Source: an uncultured Clostridium sp.
GTDB taxonomy: Bacteria > Bacillota > Clostridia > Lachnospirales > Lachnospiraceae
Length of the DNA: 64,000 bases
Direction of reading: 5' to 3'
NCBI GenBank assembly: GCA_934438135.1
Contig: CAKSBP010000016.1
Location: 1 to 64,000, forward strand
Shown: piece by piece, positions 16,447 to 24,267 of the stretch
How the letters are laid out: each line of letters opens with the position of its first letter
Numbering within the stretch: position 1 is the first letter of the stretch
Position numbers and translations under genes: made by a program
Notes under the pieces: generated by a model
Told to the model about the DNA's origin: nothing
Database searches by the model: none
Seen by the model: the letters and a program-made list of their open reading frames with translations, nothing else

Positions 16447-18720
16447 TTACTGTTCATCCTTTGAAGTGTTAATTTCGTCTGTCTTAATGATGAATTTGAC
16501 ACTTCCATTCATAGAAGAATCCAGGCCAGAGAATGTCTTATAATTCATACCAAGTTTTTTGATTTCTTTCATACGTTCAAGCAGGCCTTTTATATTATCA
16601 TTGTAGGTATCATTTAACTTTGTAATACCGTCTCTGTCAAATTTAGTCATACCATCCTGTAAGTCAAGAGAACCATCATACAGTTCGCTGACACCATTTG
16701 TAAGTTTTCCGCTTGCTGTAGATAGGGTATTTCCGCCGTTGCTTAATTTAGTAGAAGCAGCTTTTAAGGTATCAAATCCATTTAATAAGGTATCACTGCT
16801 GCCGATTAATTTACTGCTGCCGGCTTTTAGTGTACTTCCGGAAGATTTCAGTTTCTTAGCACCGGAATTTAATGTATTAGCACCGGATGTAAGCTGAGAA
16901 CCTGCAGTTTTGAGTTTATTTAAGGAAGCTGGCATGGATTTTGTTGCAGTTACAAATTTATTGGTTCCTTTCTGAAGAGCAGGAAGAGCACTTTGTAATT
17001 TTCCTGCACCTGCAGCAAATTTTGTTACACCTGCAGATAAGCTGTCTGCACCTTGTTTTAATTGACCATTTTTACCTGTAGTAGAAACCAATGTGCTGAT
17101 TCCTTTTGCTAATGTCTGGTCAGAACCAGTAGCAGTTTTTAATTGGGAAATGGTAGCTTTCTGGGTAGCTGTTACTGTCTTTAAAGATTCGATTGCACCT
17201 TCCATCTGGGCTTTTGCAGTAGCGTCTGTCATAGTTTTAGCAAGGCTGCTCATGGATTTAATTAATGCTTCATTGTTAGCGTAGCTTTCTTCCAGTTTGG
17301 AAAGAGTGGAGTTAATGGTAGATACTCCAGACTGAACCTGTGTTAAACCGGAATTTACAGATGTAATACCGGAAGATAAGCTGTTAGCACCATTTTTTAA
17401 GGCATCTGTATTATCTTTGGATGCAAGCTGGTTAATTCCACTTATTACCTGCTGATATCCACCTGCAAGTTCGGATAACTGTGAAGGCATGCTGGAAAGG
17501 GAATTTGTGAGAGTGTTTACACCTTCTACATACTGTTTGGCACCAGATGTATAAGTGGTAACACCATCTGCTAGTGTATTAGCACCATCAACGTAGGAAT
17601 TTACACCGTTTGCTAATGTTTTTACACCATCTGTATAAGTTTTTGCACCGGATTTTAATGTATCAATTCCACTTGAGAAGCTCTTAAGGCCATCCACTAA
17701 TGTATCAATACCCTTGGAGAAATCACCAGTTTTATCTTTTAGTGTTTTGATTGCATCTGCTAAATCGTTGGTTCCATCGACTAATTTTTTAGAAGCATCC
17801 GTTAATTCATTTAAGTCATCTTCGATATCATCGAGTTTTTTATTATCATCTAAGTTAATATCATTAAATAAATCAGAAGATGCATAAGTCAGAACAGAAT
17901 TTAATTCAAAATCAGTTGCATCTGCTGTAATAGTAACTGTATCAGGAATATCCAAATCAAAGTCTTTGTCTAAATCCAAGCTGTCTTTTAATCCAGGCAT
18001 TCCGTAACCAACTACGATAGTACGGTTTCCATCAGAAACGATTTTACCATTGTCAACGGTTACATTTGTGAAGTTATCATTGGATAAAATAAAAGCGGAA
18101 GCAAGCATAAATGGTGTATAGAGTTCGCATTCTTTTCCGTCTACTTTTACTTTATGTTTGCTGTTATTTGTATATTTTACATCGATTTCAACTTTACCAG
18201 TTTTACCAGCAAGTTCTTTAGGAGAAATTTCCTGCCCATCTAATTTATAAGTGAAGGCAACATTGACTGGAAGGGCTTCGGTTGTTTTTCCCTGATAATA
18301 AATATCGCTGTCTTCAGCACTCCAGGAGAGTTCACTGTCAGCACCTTGTGTATAAGCTTCGTGTCCTTTGGTATTTACAATGTCAGTAAGAAAAGAATTA
18401 TCCACGATAGTCCCCATTCCACCAGCATTTTTTAACCAGTCAGCAACTGTAATATCGTTAATCACACCACTTGGATCAGCCATTGCATAAACGGCTTCAT
18501 CTTTGAACAGACTGCCGGATGTCGATGCAGAAGCAGTTCCATCAGCGGAAGCAGAAGGTTCAGGTGATGCGGTATTGGCAGCAGCAACCTGCTGTATGGA
18601 AGCAGTCTCTGTATTTGTATTAATATTTGCCATGGCAGCTGTACCGACGCCGAGGCTGACTGTTACGGCAGCGGTAAGGCCAACGGTACAGATTTGTTTG
18701 ATTTTTCTATTTTTATTCAT
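16447..18720 (-). CDS. Exported protein with LxxG heptad repeats (YhgE/Pip-like, MMPL partner)
   Basis: The protein has 757 residues. It has a signal-like N-terminus (GLTAAVTVSLGVGTAAMA) and an Ala/Ser/Thr-rich linker. A beta-rich domain follows (about 70-280). A long run of seven-residue repeats with Leu and Gly at fixed spacing (TLVDGLKSFSSGIDTLKSGA, then TLANGVNSYVDGANTLADGV) extends over about residues 310-715. This is the x-x-x-Leu-x-x-Gly repeat of YhgE/Pip-type proteins, which form long coiled rods outside the membrane. It is 19 bases downstream of an MMPL transporter gene and likely forms a complex with it. No C-terminal anchor is visible. Confidence 0.8.
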   Translation of the reverse strand: MNKNRKIKQICTVGLTAAVTVSLGVGTAAMANINTNTETASIQQVAAANTASPEPSASADGTASASTSGSLFKDEAVYAMADPSGVINDITVADWLKNAGGMGTIVDNSFLTDIVNTKGHEAYTQGADSELSWSAEDSDIYYQGKTTEALPVNVAFTYKLDGQEISPKELAGKTGKVEIDVKYTNNSKHKVKVDGKECELYTPFMLASAFILSNDNFTNVTVDNGKIVSDGNRTIVVGYGMPGLKDSLDLDKDFDLDIPDTVTITADATDFELNSVLTYASSDLFNDINLDDNKKLDDIEDDLNELTDASKKLVDGTNDLADAIKTLKDKTGDFSKGIDTLVDGLKSFSSGIDTLKSGAKTYTDGVKTLANGVNSYVDGANTLADGVTTYTSGAKQYVEGVNTLTNSLSSMPSQLSELAGGYQQVISGINQLASKDNTDALKNGANSLSSGITSVNSGLTQVQSGVSTINSTLSKLEESYANNEALIKSMSSLAKTMTDATAKAQMEGAIESLKTVTATQKATISQLKTATGSDQTLAKGISTLVSTTGKNGQLKQGADSLSAGVTKFAAGAGKLQSALPALQKGTNKFVTATKSMPASLNKLKTAGSQLTSGANTLNSGAKKLKSSGSTLKAGSSKLIGSSDTLLNGFDTLKAASTKLSNGGNTLSTASGKLTNGVSELYDGSLDLQDGMTKFDRDGITKLNDTYNDNIKGLLERMKEIKKLGMNYKTFSGLDSSMNGSVKFIIKTDEINTSKDEQ

Positions 18721-18739
18721 AATGATTCCTCCAATTCAC

Positions 18740-20854
18740 TTATTTTAAATGGCTGCTGCTTGCAGCTATGCTTTCTGCAGATTTCTGTTTGTGTGAACCA
18801 AAGCCAATGGTTGTTTTTAAAATAACTTTATCGAAAATCATAAACATGGCTGGCAGAACACAAATAACTACGATAGTACTGATAATGGCACCTCTGGACA
18901 AGAGAGTACAGATAGAACTAATCATATCGATTTTGGAATAAAGTCCTACGCCGAATGTTGCAGCGAAGAAACTACATCCACTGATTAAAATGGATTTCAT
19001 GGATGATTCATGAGCGATACGAATGGAATCTTTCTTACTCTTTCCGTTCATACGTTCTTTTTGGTATTTGGTTGTCATCAAAATTGCATAGTCAACAGTT
19101 GCACCAAGCTGGATTGTACCGATTACGATACTTGCCACGAATGGTAAGGTGATTCCAGAATAATAAGGGATTGCCATATTGACAAAAATAGCAAATTCGA
19201 TAACTGCAACTAAAATAAATGGCAGGGAAATAGATTTAAATACAAGCAGGATAATTATGAAAATTGCTAAAATAGAAGCAATGTTTACGTTCTTTAAATC
19301 TACGTCTGTTACATCTGCTAAGTCTTTGGTTAATGGGGCTTCTCCGATAACCATAGATCCTTTATTATAACTTTTTACAATTTTATTTACTTTGGCGATC
19401 TGATTGTTTATGGTGTTGGTGGCTGCTTTATAATCGGAGCAGACAAAGAGAAGTTCGTAATTCTTACTCTTTAACATCTTAGTTACATCAGATGGAATCA
19501 TATCTTCAGGAAAATTAGAACCAATTAAGGAGTTTAATCCAATGGACCATTTTACGCCGTCTACATCTTCAATCTTATTAAGCATTTCGCTTTTTTCACT
19601 TGCAGTCAGACCGTTTTTCAACATAACCATATAAACGGAATTCATACGGAAGTCTTCATCTAGTTTTTTATTGGCAACAGAACTTGGAAGTGTTTTAGGA
19701 AGAGAACTATCAATGTTGTAGTAAACTTCTACGTTGTTGTTGCCGTGAATAGCTGGAACTAACAGTACAAGGAAAATAACAAGCCAGATTCCATAATGTC
19801 CGGTAATGAAATCGGAAATACAGTCAAGACTTGGAATAATTGCTTTATGTTTTGTTTTTTCAATTGCTTTATCGAATTGAAGAATCAATGCTGGAAGGAA
19901 TGTTACACAGCAGATAACACCGATAACAACACCTTTTGCCATTACAATACCAATATCACGGCCTAATGCGAATGTCATAAAGCATAGGGCTGCGAAACCA
20001 GCGATGGTAGTAATGGAGCTTCCGACAACGGATTTAAACGTATTGGAAATTGCATGTGACATAGCGCGGACTCTGTCATCCGGAAAACGCTTTTTATTGT
20101 CTTCGTAGCTGTTTAGCAGGAAAATGGAATAATCCATTGTTACACCTAACTGTAGAATAGCGGTAAGAGCCTTCGTTATGTAGGAAATCTCACCTAAGAA
20201 AATATTACTGCCGAGATTGTATACAATGGCAAAACCGATACTTAACAGGAATAAAACCGGTACCAGTAAAGAATCCATGGTTAGACAAAGAACAACCAGG
20301 GAAAGCAGTGCTGCGATAACAACGTAAACCGGCATTTCTTCTAAGGAAATATTCTTGATGTCGGTTACAATACCAGACATACCACTGATGAATGTCTGTT
20401 TATCCACGATGGAACGCATTTTGGATATAGCCTGCATGGACTCATCAGAAGAAGTCGTGTTATCAAATAAGGCAACTAACATAGTTGCGTTATCTTGGAA
20501 CAGTGCATCCTTTATCTTACTAGGAAGCATATCGACAGGAACATTTAAATCCAGTGCATCATCGTACCAGAGTACATCTTTTACATGTTCCACCTTTTCA
20601 AGTTTTTCCTCAAGCTTTTGTACATCTTTCATACTCATATCCTCAACGACTACCATTGAGAATGCACCCATACCAAATTCATCAACCAGAATGTCCTGAC
20701 CCTTAACTGTTTCCAGAGAATCTGGAAGGTAGCTTAATACATCATAATTGATACGGGTTTTGGTATACCCATATACGGAAGGTATAAGCAGTAAAACACA
20801 GATGATGATGATGAGCTTACTGTGTTTTGCTATAAACTTACCGAAGTTAACCAT
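18740..20854 (-). CDS. MMPL/RND-family membrane transporter
   Basis: The protein has 704 residues with two repeats of one helix, a large outer loop and five further helices. The diagnostic segments are GVTMDYSIFLLNSYED in the first half (about 240) and GATVDYAILMTTKYQ in the second (about 600), the MMPL proton-relay helices. It belongs to the RND superfamily of Gram-positive lipid or drug exporters. The ATG has AGGAGGAG upstream. It is the first gene of a two-gene operon with the heptad-repeat protein. A palindromic operator overlaps its promoter, but no regulator gene lies nearby. Confidence 0.9.
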   Translation of the reverse strand: MVNFGKFIAKHSKLIIIICVLLLIPSVYGYTKTRINYDVLSYLPDSLETVKGQDILVDEFGMGAFSMVVVEDMSMKDVQKLEEKLEKVEHVKDVLWYDDALDLNVPVDMLPSKIKDALFQDNATMLVALFDNTTSSDESMQAISKMRSIVDKQTFISGMSGIVTDIKNISLEEMPVYVVIAALLSLVVLCLTMDSLLVPVLFLLSIGFAIVYNLGSNIFLGEISYITKALTAILQLGVTMDYSIFLLNSYEDNKKRFPDDRVRAMSHAISNTFKSVVGSSITTIAGFAALCFMTFALGRDIGIVMAKGVVIGVICCVTFLPALILQFDKAIEKTKHKAIIPSLDCISDFITGHYGIWLVIFLVLLVPAIHGNNNVEVYYNIDSSLPKTLPSSVANKKLDEDFRMNSVYMVMLKNGLTASEKSEMLNKIEDVDGVKWSIGLNSLIGSNFPEDMIPSDVTKMLKSKNYELLFVCSDYKAATNTINNQIAKVNKIVKSYNKGSMVIGEAPLTKDLADVTDVDLKNVNIASILAIFIIILLVFKSISLPFILVAVIEFAIFVNMAIPYYSGITLPFVASIVIGTIQLGATVDYAILMTTKYQKERMNGKSKKDSIRIAHESSMKSILISGCSFFAATFGVGLYSKIDMISSICTLLSRGAIISTIVVICVLPAMFMIFDKVILKTTIGFGSHKQKSAESIAASSSHLK

Positions 20855-20890
20855 ATATTTCTCCTCCTGACTAATTATTATGAAAATGAA

Positions 20891-20945
20891 TAGTGGTCAT
20901 TTTTCTCTTGTATATTGTTATACCTTAAAAATGACCATTAGTCAA
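20891..20945 (-). promoter_or_regulatory. Promoter with paired operator half-sites for the MMPL operon
   Basis: On the minus strand TTGACT (20945-20940) and TATAAC (20922-20917) are 17 bases apart, a near-consensus promoter. It is flanked by an inverted repeat AAAAATGACCATTA (20927-20940) / TAGTGGTCATTTTT (20891-20904) with one mismatch. TGACCATTAGTCA at 20932-20944 is itself a dyad covering the -35 box. The layout suggests repression by a TetR-type regulator encoded elsewhere. Confidence 0.65.
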
Positions 20946-21063
20946 TAGCGCTCTTAATCTTTTTATTCATTGTTTATAAAATAATGCATAAATTCTAAAA
21001 GTTTCGTTCACGCTATAATCTGTAAAATGTTCCAAAAAATACAGAAAGGGTGCAAATATTTGT

Positions 21064-21909
21064 ATGAAGAGAGAGAAGTGTCTGGATTTCTGTGAAATAC
21101 TGTCGTATTTACTGAAGAAAAAACTAGATTTAAAAAAAATTTATGAAACAGCTAAAAAACAAGCTGGATATGATACATGTGAGAGAATATATTTTGGAAG
21201 CTCTTTCTGCGGAAAATATTTTCTTCATCAGAGGAAGCAGGTAATTGAAGAACTTAAGGAATTATGTCAAAAAGAAGGAATACATCTTACGATGACAGTT
21301 CCAGTATTTTCTCAAAGTGATTTAGCTGCTGGAAAAGAGAAAATAAAAGAATTGTGTGAAATCTGTCAGGATGTGATGGATGAAATTACTGTAAATGATT
21401 ATGCAATGGTGGTTTATCTTGCTGGTCAGTGCAGACAGAATCTAAATCTTGGACGTATATTTACAAAAGATTACAGGGATCCTAGGTATAAGGAGTATTT
21501 CAGCCAGACTTGGTTCCCTAAAATTTTTACAGCTTATCTGAAAAACTTCCTATATAAATATAAAATTGCAGGCATAGAATTTGACCCAACTCATGAATTA
21601 ATCGATTTATCTCAGCTGCCAGAGAAAATTACGGCAGGAGTGCATGAGCCATACTGCTATATGACGATGGGGCGAATCTGCCAATATGCTTCGTTTCCAT
21701 ATGCGTCGATTGAACAGAAGTTTCGTGCCAATATGCCTTGTGGAGAGGAATGTCAGGATACGGTAATCATTTATGATGCTGAAGAGGAAAAACAGAAATT
21801 TATACGAATTGGAAGGGCGGTATTTTTCTATAATCCAGACATCCAGATAAAAGGGGTTTCCAATTACCGCAGCATTTATCTTCCTATGGATATGGAGGTG
21901 AAAGCATGA
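21064..21909 (+). CDS. U32-peptidase-like protein, subunit 1 of a pair
   Basis: The protein has 281 soluble residues. It looks like a TIM-barrel relative of the U32 peptidase family (FGSSFCGKYFLHQRKQVIEE, LTMTVPVFSQSD, VNDYAMV). A Cys cluster GRICQYASF and MPCGEEC lies near the end; similar clusters in U32/UbiU-UbiV proteins bind iron-sulfur clusters. The stop overlaps the next gene by ATGA, so the two are translated together. The substrate is unknown. The start at 21064 has AGAAAGG 14 bases upstream, which is rather far. Confidence 0.6.
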   Translation: MKREKCLDFCEILSYLLKKKLDLKKIYETAKKQAGYDTCERIYFGSSFCGKYFLHQRKQVIEELKELCQKEGIHLTMTVPVFSQSDLAAGKEKIKELCEICQDVMDEITVNDYAMVVYLAGQCRQNLNLGRIFTKDYRDPRYKEYFSQTWFPKIFTAYLKNFLYKYKIAGIEFDPTHELIDLSQLPEKITAGVHEPYCYMTMGRICQYASFPYASIEQKFRANMPCGEECQDTVIIYDAEEEKQKFIRIGRAVFFYNPDIQIKGVSNYRSIYLPMDMEVKA

Positions 21910-22865
21910 GGGCACTGGTTCCAGTAAATGATGGAGAGGTATTAAAACATTATATAGAAGCAGGAGCAGAAGAGTTTTATATTGGATTTACGGATGAAGC
22001 GTGGTTTGAGAAATTTGGAGAGTATTCTGATATTAACCGGCTTTCTGGATACCGGAAGAATGCAAATCAGAACAGCTTTGAACAGATGCTTAAAATTATT
22101 GAACAGACCAAAAAGCAGAACCGGCAGATTTATGTTACCTTTAATGCTTCTACGTACACCCAGGAACAGATTGAATATATTGGGGAGTACTTAAATCCCT
22201 TAAAGGATGCGGGAGCCGACGGAATTATTATATCGGGAATAGAACTTTTAGAGATTGCGAAAGAGTATCAGATTCCGGCGGTAGTCAGTACTATTGCAGG
22301 CATTTATAATGAAGATATTGCTCGCTTTTATTATGAGAATGGAGCAAAGCGGATTATCGTGCCAAGGGATTTGTCTGTAGACGAAATTGAGGAAATTACG
22401 AAAGCGGTACCGGATGCGGAGTATGAAGTGTTTATGATGCGGAATGGCTGCATATTCTCTGATGGAAACTGTCTGGGATTCCATAGGCAGGAGAAAAAAG
22501 GAATCTGTGCGGAACTTTGTCATGCAAAGCGGGAAATAAGACATGAGTATGGAACTTTTAAAGAACTACATGATATTGAATTAAATGATACACTTTATCA
22601 TCATTTCTTTCATGATGATGCATGTGGGCTTTGTTCCATTTATCGGTTTGTTAAAATGGGGATTACTGCCGGAAAAATTGTGGGAAGAACCGATGATTGG
22701 CAGGAAATCTGCCAGGATATCCGTTCTATTATAGAAAATGTAGAGATTGCCAGAGAATGTTCTTCCAATGAGGAGTACCTGGAAAAAATGGTGCTGCCAA
22801 ATGGAGAACGCTTTATCTGTAAACTAGGGTTAAACTGCTACTATCCGGAAATACGTTTTTCTTAG
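21906..22865 (+). CDS. U32 family peptidase-like protein
   Basis: The protein has 319 residues beginning MRALVPVNDGEVLKHYIEAG AEE, typical of U32 proteins (a barrel with GADGIIISG and IPAVVSTIAGIYN). Four cysteines in the second half (NGCIFSDGNCLGFH, CAELCHAK, CGLCSIY) fit the U32 iron-sulfur or metal site. U32 members include collagenase-like PrtC and the RlhA, UbiU and UbiV hydroxylases, so a protease activity should not be assumed. It forms an ATGA-coupled operon with the preceding gene. Confidence 0.8.
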   Translation: MRALVPVNDGEVLKHYIEAGAEEFYIGFTDEAWFEKFGEYSDINRLSGYRKNANQNSFEQMLKIIEQTKKQNRQIYVTFNASTYTQEQIEYIGEYLNPLKDAGADGIIISGIELLEIAKEYQIPAVVSTIAGIYNEDIARFYYENGAKRIIVPRDLSVDEIEEITKAVPDAEYEVFMMRNGCIFSDGNCLGFHRQEKKGICAELCHAKREIRHEYGTFKELHDIELNDTLYHHFFHDDACGLCSIYRFVKMGITAGKIVGRTDDWQEICQDIRSIIENVEIARECSSNEEYLEKMVLPNGERFICKLGLNCYYPEIRFS

Positions 22866-23009
22866 TACTTTTGGTAAAAAGGATAGATACAGAGAAACGA
22901 TATGTTGGGAACTGGCTGGAAAGCAACGGTTCAAAAGATTTCAGTAGAATTTTTCGAAATGCCGCTTTCCAGTCTACTTTGTTTTATCTGTTTGCTCTGC
23001 CCAAAAAGT

Positions 23010-23639
23010 CTATCGGATGAAATTGGTCTTAACAGCTTCTTCCTTCTCTGGAACATCAATCCCGTTTTTCTTTCCTAATTCAATGCACTTTAACATCCAA
23101 GCCATATTACGTCCAAGGGTTCTCATAATCTGAAGACCTTCTAAATCCTGCTTTACATCTTCGGGACTTCCACCATGAACCATGTTCCAGTAGTTTGCAG
23201 AAACAATAGGCATGTTGCTGATAGAAAAATATTTGTTCAGCTGATCGAAAGTTGCTGTTGTTCCACTACGTCTGGCACTGGAGATACAGGCACCTGGTTT
23301 GTACTCCATAAATGGTTTGGCAGCAACAAAGATTCGATCTAAGAATGGGGTAAGGAATCCAGATGCTCCTGCAAAGTGTACGGGAGAACCGAAAATATAG
23401 CCGTCTGCTTCTTTAATCTTTTCAATTGCGGTATTTACAATGTCATCATTAAATACACAGTGTCTGTCTGGATTTTTTGAACAGGCCCAGCAGCCGATGC
23501 ATCCTCGGATTGCAGCATTTCCTATATGGAAAATTTCAGTTTCGATTCCTTCCTTTTTTAGAGCACCTGCGACTTCTGTTAAAGCTGTATATGTACAGCC
23601 TTTTGCATTTGGACTACCGTTTATTAGTAATACTTTCAT
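23010..23639 (-). CDS. NADPH-dependent FMN reductase / flavodoxin-fold oxidoreductase
   Basis: The protein has 209 residues. It begins MKVLLINGSPNAKGCTYTAL, the FMN phosphate-binding loop of the WrbA/iron-sulfur flavoprotein group. It has a compact Cys motif GCIGCWACSKNPDRHC near residues 46-61 and the substrate loop GSPVHFAGASG. The Cys motif is typical of clostridial flavoproteins related to Isf. It probably transfers electrons from NAD(P)H or ferredoxin to quinones or other acceptors. The start is ATG 23639 behind AGGAGG. It is monocistronic. Confidence 0.85.
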   Translation of the reverse strand: MKVLLINGSPNAKGCTYTALTEVAGALKKEGIETEIFHIGNAAIRGCIGCWACSKNPDRHCVFNDDIVNTAIEKIKEADGYIFGSPVHFAGASGFLTPFLDRIFVAAKPFMEYKPGACISSARRSGTTATFDQLNKYFSISNMPIVSANYWNMVHGGSPEDVKQDLEGLQIMRTLGRNMAWMLKCIELGKKNGIDVPEKEEAVKTNFIR

Positions 23640-23856
23640 GAAAATCCTCCTATTCTATAGCCTTGAAATTCCTGTGAGGTTACAGGTTTTAGGCTCTTTA
23701 ATCTTATTATACAGGGAATAAAGAATATGACAAGAGGCTGAAGAAGAAAGAGAAAAAAATTGAAATATTTGAAAGCAGAAATAAGAAGAAAATTTATTGT
23801 GTTATGCAGAAAATTATCTTATAATAAAATAGACAGAATATACAAGGAGGAGTTAT

Positions 23857-24267
23857 ATGGAGAAAAGAATAATCCATGTAAATGTCCAAATTTGGATATT
23901 ATCTTTGGCTTTTTTTGTAATAAGCGAGGAATATTTGGAACAAATGATGCTGGCATTTTTTTTATCAGGACTCGCTATTTGCACTATATTAATTTACAAT
24001 TTTATACATATTGTAGTGCGGCAAAGGTCAGTTACATATCGGCTTATTGTGTTATGGTGCATAATGATTTTTGTGGGTGGAGCTGTTTTATGGAATCTGC
24101 GTGAAATTGGATGGATAGGGAGCCATAGAGGATTTATAGGGCTTGGAAGCCACGGAATGGAATATCTTCTTTTTCCTCTAATGCATTGTTTGTGCTTAAT
24201 AGAAGTAATCCTTCTTGAATTCTGGAAGATACAGAAAAGATGGAATGAGAAAAGGAGGAATTTGTAA
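23857..24267 (+). CDS. Small membrane protein of unknown function
   Basis: The protein has 136 residues with four predicted helices (about 10-28, 30-50, 62-82 and 98-122). It starts at ATG 23857 behind AAGGAGG. The stop codon directly abuts the next gene's start at 24268, which implies co-transcription with the secreted lipase-like protein. I do not recognise the family. Confidence 0.6.
   Translation: MEKRIIHVNVQIWILSLAFFVISEEYLEQMMLAFFLSGLAICTILIYNFIHIVVRQRSVTYRLIVLWCIMIFVGGAVLWNLREIGWIGSHRGFIGLGSHGMEYLLFPLMHCLCLIEVILLEFWKIQKRWNEKRRNL

Noticed and set aside
23760..24104. Alternative ORF overlapping the small membrane protein gene at 23857
   Set aside because: It has no ribosome site, a low-quality composition and runs out of frame with the AAGGAGG-preceded ATG at 23857.
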